From CAZAGD01 sp049699975 (GTDB lineage Bacteria > Desulfobacterota > SM23-61), in contig JBNAWB010000088.1 in the NCBI GenBank assembly GCA_049699975.1, forward strand, positions 1 through 13,930: a stretch of 13,930 nt of DNA. Direction: 5' to 3'. The translations under genes and the position numbers were made by a program. The notes under the pieces were generated by a model. That model was not told where the DNA came from and did not search any database. It worked only from the letters and a program-made list of their open reading frames with translations. Position 1 is the stretch's first letter. Each line of letters starts with the position of its first letter. Of this stretch, positions 7,395-13,930 are shown one piece after another.

Positions 7395-7908
7395 GCTTTT
7401 CTCAAAAGGAGATGGATTTACCCTTTTTGAGTTAACCATTGTCCTGTTTCTTTTGGGATTTATCCTGTTTTTAACTTTCCCTAACTTCCGGGATCTATTG
7501 TTCTCGCCCAATATAAAAAGGGGGGTTTTGGGTTTGGTAGGCACTATTAAATATGCCCAAAGCCAGGCCGCGACCACTAAACAATTTCATCGCTTAATTA
7601 TAGATGTCAAGGATAACATTTTTTGGGTGATGCGGGAGGGGGAAAAAGGAAAATTTATGCGTGATCCTTCTCCCTTTGGGCAACCCCGGAGCTTGCCTGA
7701 GGGAATAATTTTTTTGGATGTCATCCATCCTGAGCGTGGACGGATAACGGCTGGGCAAGCTCATCTTGATTTCTCCCCCACAGGCTGGGCGGAAGAGGGG
7801 GCGGTGCATTTAAAAAGAAAAGAGGAGGAAATTTTTACTATTTTCATAAATCCCTTAGGAGGGAGAGTAGAGATCAGCGAAGGATATTTGGAGAGAAAGA
7901 AAGGATGA
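7348..7908 (+). CDS. gspH: Minor pseudopilin GspH
   Basis: GspH is a minor pseudopilin associated with the pseudopilus tip complex. The 186-residue product has a prepilin cleavage site DG^FTLFELTIVLFLLG with glutamate at +5, then a variable beta-rich globular domain with AQSQAATTKQFHRLIIDV and a later ITAGQAHLDFSPTGWAEEG stretch typical of the GspH/FimT fold. The start at 7348 is preceded by GGGAG (about 7340-7344) and gives an unusually long 23-residue leader. It overlaps the 3' end of gspG by 47 bases in a different frame. GTG at 7360 is a possible later start. It ends with an ATGA overlap with gspI. Naming as GspH rests on position and the pseudopilin motif. Confidence 0.9.
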   Translation: MEKKVGKEKIKISKDRLFSKGDGFTLFELTIVLFLLGFILFLTFPNFRDLLFSPNIKRGVLGLVGTIKYAQSQAATTKQFHRLIIDVKDNIFWVMREGEKGKFMRDPSPFGQPRSLPEGIIFLDVIHPERGRITAGQAHLDFSPTGWAEEGAVHLKRKEEEIFTIFINPLGGRVEISEGYLERKKG

Positions 7909-8264
7909 GATCCTTCGGCTTTACCCTATTGGAAGTGATGATTGCCTTGGCTATTCTTTCCATAGTGGCTATAGCATTCTTGCGTTCCCAAGCAGGCAGC
8001 GTCCGCCTCTTAGATGAAGCGGGCTATATTTCTTTAGCCACCTTGTTGGCCAAGGAAAAAATGGCAGAGTTGGAGAGCAAAGGATTTTCAGAGCCCGGAA
8101 AGAGCTCCGGAGAAGGAGAAGGAAGCTTTCCGGGATTTAAATGGGAAAGGATAGTTTCGGCCACCGAGGTTTGGAACGTGCAGAAAGTTCAGATAAAGGT
8201 TTTATGGAAAGACGGAAACAATGACCGCAGCTTGGAATTGATTACTTATTTAGCTAAGCGCTGA
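7905..8264 (+). CDS. gspI: Minor pseudopilin GspI
   Basis: GspI initiates the GspI-J-K tip complex that nucleates the pseudopilus. The 119-residue product has a five-residue leader MRSFG, then FTLLEVMIALAILSIVAIAFL with glutamate at +5. Next come the family pattern of a small residue-rich helix (LATLLAKEKMAELE) and a WxxxV-type beta segment (FKWERIVSAT and later VQIKVLW). Length is usual for GspI. ATG 7905 overlaps the gspH stop as ATGA, implying translational coupling; GGAGAG (7890-7895) also lies 9 bases upstream. Confidence 0.92.
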   Translation: MRSFGFTLLEVMIALAILSIVAIAFLRSQAGSVRLLDEAGYISLATLLAKEKMAELESKGFSEPGKSSGEGEGSFPGFKWERIVSATEVWNVQKVQIKVLWKDGNNDRSLELITYLAKR

Positions 8265-8272
8265 GCGGAAAG

Positions 8273-8926
8273 ATGGACAAAAAAGGTTTTACTTTATTTG
8301 AAATTTTAATAACCCTCGCTATCTTGGGTGTGGTTTTATCCATAGTTTATTTAACTTTTAACCAATCTATGCTGGTCATCGCTGCTATGGAAGAGCGGGC
8401 AGAAACGATTGCAAATGGACGGCTGATCTTAGAAAGAATGAGCAGAGAACTAAGAAATACTTTTATTTCCGCCACAGCGCAGGCAACTCATCCTTTTCGT
8501 CTGGGGCTAGTTGCGCACTCGTCTAAAGAAAAAGAATTTTACCGGGATCGTTTGGATTTTACGGCTTTAACCCCTCCCGGAGGGGATTCGTGGGAAAATG
8601 CCGGCGTTATTCAGGAAATCGGTTATTTTCTCGATTATGTCCCCGGCGGGGAAGGTTTAACTCTTTTCCGGCGGCAAGATAATGCCTTGGATGGAGATAT
8701 GCAGAAGGGCGGAATTGTAAACCCCATCTGTCCTAAAATCAAAGAATTAAGCTTTATTTTTTTTGATCAGGCAGGAGGAAGGCATAAAGAATGGAACTCT
8801 TTGGAGGGAGCGCGCAAAGGAAATCTCCCCACCCGCGTGGAGATTAAATTAGTAATCGAAGATGGGCAGGGTAAAACCCAAGTATTTCAGACACAAGTCT
8901 GCTTGCCTTTAGCTCGAGATGGATGA
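8273..8926 (+). CDS. gspJ: Minor pseudopilin GspJ
   Basis: GspJ is a larger minor pseudopilin of the GspI-J-K tip complex. The 217-residue product begins with a short leader and cleavage motif MDKKG^FTLFEILITLAILG, with glutamate at +5. The typical RLILERMSRELRN helix and a beta-rich domain containing EIGYFLDYVPGGEGLTLFRR follow. A C-terminal part beginning IKELSFIFFD is also typical of GspJ. Length is normal. The start lies 8 bases after gspI with only a weak GCGGAAAG site, so it probably depends on coupling. Its stop overlaps the first ATG of gspK (ATGATGA). Confidence 0.93.
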   Translation: MDKKGFTLFEILITLAILGVVLSIVYLTFNQSMLVIAAMEERAETIANGRLILERMSRELRNTFISATAQATHPFRLGLVAHSSKEKEFYRDRLDFTALTPPGGDSWENAGVIQEIGYFLDYVPGGEGLTLFRRQDNALDGDMQKGGIVNPICPKIKELSFIFFDQAGGRHKEWNSLEGARKGNLPTRVEIKLVIEDGQGKTQVFQTQVCLPLARDG

Positions 8927-9882
8927 TGATTAAATTGGTAAACCGGAACAACCAAAGAGGGGTAGCTTTAGTTATCACCCTTTTAATCTTAACCATCCTG
9001 ATAGTAGTGGGTTTGGAAATTAACCGTTCTATAAGAGTGGAAGCCAGCTTAGCAGGCAATTTCCGCGATTTAACCCAAGCAGGATATATTGCTAAATCAG
9101 GCGTGGAGATTGCCCGAGCCCTGCTCCAGGAGGATGATCAGGCTTACGATGCTTTAAATGAAAGATGGGCCCAATTTGAAATGCTTTCTTTGTTTTCCTC
9201 CCAGCTTTTTCCGGAAGGCTATTTTGCCGGTAAAATAAGCGATGAAAATGCCAAGCTTAATCCCAATTTTTTAATAGACGCTTACGGAATGGTCAATTTG
9301 AAAAAAAGAAACCAATTAGAAAGGCTGATCGCCCTTTTAGGTCATGATCCAAAACTTATGGATGCTATCTTGGACTGGTTAGATCCTGATGACCAAAAGA
9401 GGCCTATGGGAGCGGAAAGAGAATATTATGAGCTAGAGAAAAGGATTAAGGGTCCGGCCAACGGTCCCTTAGCTAATTTGCAAGAAATCACCTTGATCAA
9501 GGGGATGGATAAAAAAATTTTTTATGGTTCTGAAGAAAAGGAAGGTTTGGGAAAATATTTGACGATCTATTCTGATGGAAAGATAAATATTAATACAGCC
9601 CCTTCAGTGGTGCTCATGAGTCTATCTCCCAAGATCGATCAAGCTTTAGCCAGAACCTTGATCGAGCATCGGCAAGAGAAGCCCTTTAAGAAAATAGAGG
9701 ATTTAAGAAGTGTTCCAGGATGGGAAGAGATATATGCCGAAATCAGTAGTGAGATTACGGTGCGGAGTAATTATTTTGCCGTGAATATTTTGGGCCATTT
9801 CCGCGAGGCGAAGGCTATTATCCAAGCCGTGATTAAAAGAGAAGGGAAAAAGACCAAGATTCTACTCTGGAAAGAGGGATGA
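8923..9882 (+). CDS. gspK: Minor pseudopilin GspK
   Basis: GspK caps the pseudopilus tip with GspI and GspJ. The 319-residue product has an N-terminal leader ending QRG^VALVITLLILTIL; the +5 glutamate is absent, as is usual for GspK. A large globular domain follows with the conserved AKSGVEIARALL, a metal-site region SDENAKLNPN (107-116), and DWLDPDDQKRPMGAE (151-165). The helix-hairpin-helix-like modules NINTAPSVVLMSL and EDLRSVPGW are typical of the GspK SAM-like regions. Two ATG codons (8923 and 8926) are possible starts; 8923 overlaps the gspJ stop. A 42-base gap follows before gspL. Confidence 0.95.
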   Translation: MMIKLVNRNNQRGVALVITLLILTILIVVGLEINRSIRVEASLAGNFRDLTQAGYIAKSGVEIARALLQEDDQAYDALNERWAQFEMLSLFSSQLFPEGYFAGKISDENAKLNPNFLIDAYGMVNLKKRNQLERLIALLGHDPKLMDAILDWLDPDDQKRPMGAEREYYELEKRIKGPANGPLANLQEITLIKGMDKKIFYGSEEKEGLGKYLTIYSDGKININTAPSVVLMSLSPKIDQALARTLIEHRQEKPFKKIEDLRSVPGWEEIYAEISSEITVRSNYFAVNILGHFREAKAIIQAVIKREGKKTKILLWKEG

Positions 9883-9924
9883 GAAATCCCCGAGGACAAA
9901 AGCGCCCGGAGAAAGCAGATAAAG

Positions 9925-11367
9925 ATGAAGATTTGGGGTCTGGATATTGGTTCAACAGGGATCAAGGCCATTAAGCTGGCCCATTCTTGGAAAGGCAGCC
10001 GAATTATTGCCTATGGCTATTATCCTTTTCGCGGTCAACAAAATTTATTAGAAGAAAAAAAACAAATCTTAGATAAAATTTTTTTACCCCGTGAAAAAGA
10101 AGAGAGCATTAACCTTTCCTTCCCTTCCCAGCGCACCATGGTGCATCGCCTCGCTCTACCCTTTGGGGATAGAAAGCAGAATGAACAAATTCTTAAATTT
10201 GAAGTTGAACCCCTTCTTCCGGTACCTGGGGAAGAGGTAGTAGCTGATTTTTTTCCCCAAGCCAACTTGGGGCGAAAGAAAGAGGCTTTAGTCTTTGCGG
10301 TCAGCAAAAGTGATTTGCAAGAGCATCTGTCATTTTTGCCAGAAGTGGGTATTGATCCAGAGAGTCTTATTCCTGAAGCCGTTAGCCTTTTCTGGTTGGT
10401 TAGGTTCTTTAAAAAAACTGCTAATCCTGGAGCACTCCTGGACTTAGGAGCGGGGAAAGCTACCTTAATTATTTGGCAAAATGAGGGACTAACCTTAACG
10501 CGCTCCTTGGCTGTATTCCCGGCTCCGAATGCCGATTACGGCCAAAAGCTAAGCGTGGAGACCCAGCGCACATTAATGGCCTATGAATCTAATCCGGAGC
10601 ATGGGCAAATAGAAAAAATTTGGCTCACCGGTGGATTAGCTAATCATGCAGGTTTAAGAGAAAGGCTGGCTGCGGATTTGGAAAGAGAAGTAGACTTTCT
10701 GGATCTTACGGCTGGGTTCCCATCATTAAAGGAAGAAGTTCCGGAAACATACCATCATAGTTTAGCCGTTGCTATAGGTGCAGCTTTGGGAGCAGAGGCA
10801 CCCGCCGCAGAGCGGATTAATTTGCGCCGAGAGGAATTTGCCTCGACGCGAAAGTTAGCCAGGCAGAGATCGCGCATATCTGTGTTGGCCACCTATGGAA
10901 GTATTTTAGCTTTATTAGGATTAGCAGTCTTAGGAACTAATTATTATTTAAAAGAAAGCAGATATAGGGAATTGAAAAACCAAATTCGCCTGGAATTTTT
11001 GCAGGCTAATCCTGGGGTTAAGAAAATTGTCCACGAAGTCCAGCAGATGAGGAATTTGCTGCAAGAAGAAAGGAAAAAAACAGGGGCCTGGGCAGGGATG
11101 AGTAAGAACGAATCTCCCCTGGAAGTAATTTATGAAATTAGCTCGGCTGTGGAACCTTCCTGGAAGATAAGAATAACGGAATTAACCGTGGAGGCAGAGA
11201 TTGTCGAAATCTCTGGTGAGGCAGACTCTTTTGAAACTGCTAATCGCTTGAAAGCGAAGCTTGATAATTCCCCGCTGTTTAAAGAAGGGCAGTTAAAAGT
11301 GGCGCGGGCAAGTACTTTAGAAAATGTAGTGGAATTCAAAATCCAGATGAAAAAGGGGATTAAATGA
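9925..11367 (+). CDS. gspL: Type II secretion system assembly protein GspL
   Basis: GspL anchors the GspE ATPase to the inner membrane. The 480-residue product has a cytoplasmic actin-like domain (about 1-290; PilM-like phosphate-loop motif GLDIGSTGIKAIKL at the start, then LLDLGAGKATL and IWLTGGLAN). A linker INLRREEFA (298-306), like that joining PilM-like and PilN-like parts in related systems, follows. One membrane helix (about 318-341) and a periplasmic coiled coil plus ferredoxin-like domain (about 350-480) complete it. Length is somewhat above that of many enterobacterial GspL proteins but normal for the PilM/PilN-like form. GGAG at 9908-9911 is 13 bases upstream of the start. It overlaps gspM by ATGA. 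Confidence 0.93.
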   Translation: MKIWGLDIGSTGIKAIKLAHSWKGSRIIAYGYYPFRGQQNLLEEKKQILDKIFLPREKEESINLSFPSQRTMVHRLALPFGDRKQNEQILKFEVEPLLPVPGEEVVADFFPQANLGRKKEALVFAVSKSDLQEHLSFLPEVGIDPESLIPEAVSLFWLVRFFKKTANPGALLDLGAGKATLIIWQNEGLTLTRSLAVFPAPNADYGQKLSVETQRTLMAYESNPEHGQIEKIWLTGGLANHAGLRERLAADLEREVDFLDLTAGFPSLKEEVPETYHHSLAVAIGAALGAEAPAAERINLRREEFASTRKLARQRSRISVLATYGSILALLGLAVLGTNYYLKESRYRELKNQIRLEFLQANPGVKKIVHEVQQMRNLLQEERKKTGAWAGMSKNESPLEVIYEISSAVEPSWKIRITELTVEAEIVEISGEADSFETANRLKAKLDNSPLFKEGQLKVARASTLENVVEFKIQMKKGIK

Positions 11368-11879
11368 GCATCAAAGAGCGGGAAAAAAAGTTCATAGCCG
11401 CGGGAGCTTTTTGTTTGGGGGTCATCCTTATTTTTCAACTGGTAATTTATCCAACCTGGCAGCGCGTTGGGGATTTGGATAGGTTAATCCGGCAAAAAGA
11501 GAAAGAGCTCAGCGAATTAAAGGCCTTAAAAAAAGAGTTAGCTTTATTAAAACAAATCAGAGCTAATTTGTCGGCGCGCATTTCGCCAGAAGAGAAAAAC
11601 CTGGCTCCTCTTTCGCGCCTTAATGGCTGGGTGGAAAAGGCGGAGTTAAAGCAAAATATTCGAACCATAAAGCCTGCTCCGGCCGGGGGTGGAGGTAATG
11701 AAGAGATGATTATCGAAGTGGTCTTAGAAAAAACCGATCTTCCGCATCTGACCAGATTTCTTTATCTGATGCAATCCTCTCCAGGCGCCTTTAATATTGC
11801 CCGCCTATCCATTAAGCCACGGTATACGACACCCAAATTTATAGATGTCAATCTGCAAATAGTTTTTTACCGCAGTTAG
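11364..11879 (+). CDS. gspM: Type II secretion system protein GspM
   Basis: GspM partners with GspL in the inner-membrane platform. The 171-residue product has a short cytoplasmic N-terminus and one membrane helix (about 11-29). A coiled coil (about 35-75, rich in lysine, glutamate and leucine) and a periplasmic ferredoxin-like domain (about 85-171) follow. GspM is poorly conserved in sequence; the call rests on topology, length and the position directly after gspL. It overlaps the gspL stop by ATGA and has its own GGGG site (11355-11358). Confidence 0.88.
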   Translation: MSIKEREKKFIAAGAFCLGVILIFQLVIYPTWQRVGDLDRLIRQKEKELSELKALKKELALLKQIRANLSARISPEEKNLAPLSRLNGWVEKAELKQNIRTIKPAPAGGGGNEEMIIEVVLEKTDLPHLTRFLYLMQSSPGAFNIARLSIKPRYTTPKFIDVNLQIVFYRS

Positions 11880-12025
11880 CGTGAAATTATATTTTCTCCC
11901 TCGTCCGCAATCCTCTTCCCCCCATTTTGGGCTAGCGGAGGAAGGTTAGGGGCGGCTTTGCCAAGTAAAAAATTTTTTAAAAGTATTTTTTTAAGTGAAA
12001 AAATATCTGGCACATTAACTATAAA
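11880..12025. other. gspM-gspN intergenic region
   Basis: This 146-base gap has a C-rich then G-rich half (11898-11956; CCTCTTCCCCCC followed by GCGGAGGAAGGTTAGGGG) that could pair imperfectly and looks like a decayed palindromic repeat. An A+T-only tract (about 11968-12005) follows. No ribosome-binding site precedes gspN; TATAAA immediately abuts its ATG. A promoter for gspN in the A+T tract is possible but no convincing -35/-10 pair is seen. Confidence 0.45.
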
Positions 12026-12757
12026 ATGAAAACCATTGGCTATTCGCTTTTAGCTTTATTCCTTTTTTACATTTTTCTTTTAATCCAATTCCCTTATGAG
12101 GCTATCAAAGAAAACTTAGCCCGAAACTTTGCCCAATTAAACATGGGTAAATTAAAAATTGGCAAAGTTAGTCCTTCATTTCCTTTTGATTTATCTTTGC
12201 AAAATATTTCCTGGGATTCAGAAAATTTAGGGATGCAAATTCCAGATTTAATCATGGGCCTAAACATCATCAAAACAATTTTGGGCAAAACGGATATAGA
12301 AATTAAAGATTTAAAAAATCGCCAGCGTCTACAGGGTTGGTATTATCAGGAAGCTAAAGAAGGTAGTTTAAGGCTACTTCTTGAGCACACGGAATTAAAA
12401 GTGGCTTATAAAAATGATTTTTCCCTTACCGTCAGGATAAGTGGCGAGGCAAAGCTGCGCTGGATGGGGCAAAATTATGAAAAAGTTAATGGCGAGGTCT
12501 GGGCTTTGCTGCAAAGAGGAGAAATAGAAATCAGAAAAGAAGAAAGCATCCCTTTTTTCTTAAAAGCCTATGATAGGTTAAAAGCAGAGGTTCAGGTCCA
12601 GGAGGGGAACTTTTGGGCAAAGAGGTTAATTGTTTCGGGAAAAGAAAGTAAAGAAATTGTTTGGCGAGATTTAAATCTCAATGAGCTTCGCCAAGGGGCA
12701 GGGGCTAATTTAGGGGCGCTCCTTGGTTTAGCACCAATTGGTACAAAAAAATATTAA
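12026..12757 (+). CDS. gspN: Type II secretion system protein GspN
   Basis: GspN is an accessory, non-universal T2SS component with an N-terminal membrane anchor; its exact role is unsettled. The 243-residue product has a hydrophobic N-terminal segment (about 5-21) and a periplasmic beta-rich region with the pattern FPFDLSLQNISW, common to GspN/AsmA-like proteins. The FWAKRLIVSGKESKEIVWRDLNL part falls near the C-terminus. The call relies on size, topology, weak motif recognition and position at the end of the gsp cluster. The C-terminus (LLGLAPIGTKKY) is short after the last predicted strand, so a slight truncation is possible. The 146-base gap and lack of a ribosome-binding site set it apart from the coupled genes upstream. 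Confidence 0.78.
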   Translation: MKTIGYSLLALFLFYIFLLIQFPYEAIKENLARNFAQLNMGKLKIGKVSPSFPFDLSLQNISWDSENLGMQIPDLIMGLNIIKTILGKTDIEIKDLKNRQRLQGWYYQEAKEGSLRLLLEHTELKVAYKNDFSLTVRISGEAKLRWMGQNYEKVNGEVWALLQRGEIEIRKEESIPFFLKAYDRLKAEVQVQEGNFWAKRLIVSGKESKEIVWRDLNLNELRQGAGANLGALLGLAPIGTKKY

Positions 12758-12820
12758 AATTTAGTGGATAATGCCTTACTGAAGGATGGGGATATTAAAC
12801 CAGCACGGTTGAGTGGTAAT

Positions 12821-12857
12821 GTCATCGCGAGGGAGGGTAGCGACCGTGGTGATCCGG
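12821..12857 (+). repeat. Half-copy of the REP-like element found complete at 13382-13464
   Basis: It begins GTCATCGCGAG, matching GTCATTGCGAG at the start of the complete element in 10 of 11 bases. It continues with a GCGACCGTGGTGATCCGG segment that resembles the GATGGC/GATTGC part of such elements. The second half is missing. Confidence 0.5.
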
Positions 12858-12883
12858 TAATATATGAGCATTATTAATTTAAT

Positions 12884-12979
12884 AGGACGCAGATGGACGC
12901 AGAAAAACGCAGATAAAATTTTAATATGATATTTAATATTTTAGTCTTTATCCTGAAAATCTGCGTTCATCTGCGTCCT
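12884..12979. repeat. Long inverted repeat with CTGCGT-type arms
   Basis: The 19-base end arms (12884-12902 and 12961-12979) are complementary at 18 of 19 positions. Each arm contains an internal direct repeat of CTGCGT/ACGCAG. Complementarity extends loosely inward (ACGCAGATAAA against TTTATCCTGAAAATCTG). The centre (about 12918-12945) is A+T-only. The size and form resemble a miniature inverted-repeat element without coding capacity. Possible fragments of the same family lie at 5404-5418 and 5683-5694. Confidence 0.75.
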
Positions 12980-13008
12980 GTTAACTTTTTTTGCCTCTCC
13001 TCTGGCAT

Positions 13009-13176
13009 TTATTTCATTTTGAGATTTAAGAGCATCTCGGGTTTTTTCTTTAGGATTTTTAGGCCATAATTCCTGGCCATGTAATTTTCGAAGTCCCGTA
13101 GGCATATTTTAAGCATAGATGGCTTCTTAATTCCAATACGCTGCAATTCAATTAATACTTCCCGTCTAGTAAGCAT
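13009..13176 (-). CDS. Small hypothetical basic protein
   Basis: The minus-strand frame from ATG 13176 encodes 55 residues beginning MLTRREVLIELQRIGIKKPS and continuing into MLKICLRDFENYMARNYGLK. A TTG at 13197 would add seven residues. The product is basic and predicted largely helical, with the regular spacing of leucine, isoleucine and charged residues of a real protein, and no signal peptide or membrane segment. I do not recognise the family and assign no function. No ribosome-binding site is visible upstream. It converges on gspN, separated by the inverted repeat. It could be an intact small gene or the surviving part of a larger one. Confidence 0.4.
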   Translation of the reverse strand: MLTRREVLIELQRIGIKKPSMLKICLRDFENYMARNYGLKILKKKPEMLLNLKMK

Positions 13177-13381
13177 ACAAAATTTAATATATAGCAAGAA
13201 TTAAGCCGCGGCTAAAAGAAAAAGTTAACCCTTTAAATTTATTAAAATTTGCTGCCATAAAAATTCTTTAGACCTCTTGGGCTTGTGCCATCTTTTTTCC
13301 ACTTATTGGTATTTATTTTCTTACGTTTCATGATGATCATTATTAATGAGAGCATATTTTATTTTAAACCACAAACTATGA

Positions 13382-13464
13382 GTCATTGCGAGCACCCCGC
13401 ACTTGATGCGGGGGACGAAGCAATCTCAAAGAGAGATGGCCACGCCCTTCGGGCTCGCCATGAC
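13382..13464. repeat. REP-like palindromic element with three nested hairpins
   Basis: The outer arms GTCATTGCGAGC (13382-13393) and GCTCGCCATGAC (13453-13464) are complementary at 11 of 12 positions. Inside are a perfect 7-base stem CCCCGCA/TGCGGGG (13395-13401 and 13407-13413) and ATCTC/GAGAT (13423-13427 and 13433-13437). A GCCC-TTC-GGGC stem (13444-13454) completes the set. The form matches the widespread class of dispersed intergenic elements that begin GTCATTGCGAG. It is non-coding. Confidence 0.8.
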
Positions 13465-13610
13465 AGCTTTTCTATGAAAAGGAATAAAACATTTGCTGCT
13501 CTCATTAATAAATCTTTAAACCTTGGGCATACTTGCTTTTACCGCAACACTTCAGCCCCTCCCGCCTGCAGCACCGCTTTACTGCAGCACTTTCTTTTGC
13601 TTTTCGTATT

Positions 13611-13650
13611 TTGCCCCTTGCTCCTTGCCCCCTGCTCCTTGCCCCCTGCT
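13611..13650 (+). repeat. 14-base tandem repeat, C-rich
   Basis: Two exact copies of TGCTCCTTGCCCCC (13619-13632 and 13633-13646) follow a partial copy (13611-13618) and precede a four-base start of another. Similar C-rich motifs continue imperfectly at about 13741-13770. Confidence 0.7.
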
Positions 13651-13706
13651 TAGTGCGCCATACGCTCTGCGCTTTGCGCTTACTACTTCTTTCTCTTTGT
13701 TTTTTT

Positions 13707-13737
13707 ACGCCTTACGCCTCGCGCCTCACGCCTTACG
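13707..13737 (+). repeat. Heptamer tandem repeat (ACGCCTT/ACGCCTC)
   Basis: Four consecutive 7-base units (ACGCCTT, ACGCCTC, GCGCCTC, ACGCCTT) plus three bases of a fifth. The same family occurs in reverse orientation between gspC and gspD (1071-1093). Confidence 0.7.
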
Positions 13738-13877
13738 TTCTTTTCGCCCCTGGCCCCTGCTCCCTGCCGCCTCGTTCCATGGAAGCAACCACTGCCTCAT
13801 GATTCTGAATGAATGCCTGCCCCTGGCCTGCCTCGGGCCATACTTCTCCCACTTTTCAGTGACGGATTACTTTTATC

Positions 13878-13925
13878 CTGACCGTCGATCACTTTTGAAA
13901 TTCGTACCTACTTCAGGCGGGAGGG
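13878..13925 (-). repeat. Right copy of the dispersed repeat, inverted relative to 3-55
   Basis: CTGACCGTCGA (13878-13888) through TTCGTAC (13901-13907), then GGCGGGAGGG (13916-13925), form the reverse complement of the two blocks at the left end of the window. A neighbouring AGTGACGG shortly upstream can pair loosely with CCGTCGATCACT, suggesting a hairpin at this end. Confidence 0.6.
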
Positions 13926-13930
13926 AGAGA

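Larger units (their letters stand above)
12758..13008. other. Region between gspN and the minus-strand ORF, mostly repeats
   Basis: I see no gene in this 251-base stretch between the 3' ends of gspN and the minus-strand ORF. It holds a half-copy of a REP-like element (12821-12857) and a long inverted repeat (12884-12979). The latter could serve as a bidirectional transcription stop between the two convergent units, though it lacks a clear T-run at the stem base. Confidence 0.5.
13198..13930. other. Repeat-rich terminal region without a supported gene
   Basis: The first part (13198-13375) is A+T-rich and has only very short frames. It is followed by a REP-like element (13382-13464), short tandem repeats (13611-13650 and 13707-13737), C-rich low-complexity DNA, and the right copy of the window-end repeat. 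Open frames across 13285-13802 on the plus strand are translations of these repeats and show no protein-like features. Confidence 0.6.

Noticed and set aside
12007..12024. Possible sigma54 promoter (TGGCAC) before gspN
   Set aside because: The -24-like TGGCAC is present but the -12 position reads CTATA, not TTGC, and it lies too close to the ATG.
13285..13802. Plus-strand open frames of 122 and 89 residues after the small minus-strand gene
   Set aside because: They translate the REP-like element and the C-rich and heptamer tandem repeats, have biased low-complexity sequence and no ribosome-binding site.
1..13930. CRISPR arrays, tRNA/rRNA genes and known riboswitches
   Set aside because: No regularly spaced direct repeats with unique spacers, no tRNA cloverleaf or rRNA-like sequence, and no recognisable riboswitch core were seen by eye.

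Overview
The window is a near-complete type II secretion system (T2SS) operon, read entirely on the + strand in the order gspC-D-E-F-G-H-I-J-K-L-M-N (positions 163-12757). It is followed by about 1.2 kb of repeat-rich DNA holding at most one small minus-strand gene. The secretin, inner-membrane platform and pseudopili indicate a Gram-negative (diderm) bacterium. A PDZ-type GspC and a separate gspN fit Deltaproteobacteria/Desulfobacterota-like or related uncultivated lineages. I cannot name the phylum from sequence alone. The coding DNA looks moderately A+T-rich.

Layout: a 5' element (1-55) that is the diverged inverted partner of the 3' end of the window; a convincing sigma70-type promoter (68-95); a 12-codon leader ORF (124-162); gspC and gspD; a 438-bp gap with a broken DUF559/Vsr-like endonuclease gene between two copies of a C/G-rich palindrome; gspE; a 390-bp gap made largely of repeat debris; a tightly packed, often overlapping block gspF-G-H-I-J-K-L-M (5706-11879); a 146-bp gap; gspN; then dispersed repeats, a possible small gene on the minus strand (13009-13176), a REP-like palindromic element and short tandem repeats up to the end.

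How the genes work together: GspD forms the outer-membrane channel and GspC links it to the inner-membrane platform (GspF, GspL, GspM). GspE is the cytoplasmic ATPase docked on GspL. GspG is the major pseudopilin and GspH-I-J-K are the minor pseudopilins that form the piston tip. GspN is an accessory protein of uncertain role. The prepilin peptidase (GspO/PilD) needed to process GspG-K is not in the window and no pilotin gene is seen, so both must lie elsewhere or be absent.

The secretion genes look intact and ordinary. The unusual content is between them: at least five kinds of dispersed repeat have accumulated at the D/E, E/F and M/N junctions and downstream of gspN, while the translationally coupled G-M block is untouched. 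Both ends of the window lie in copies of the same repeat, which suggests a complete metagenomic contig that stopped at multi-copy elements.
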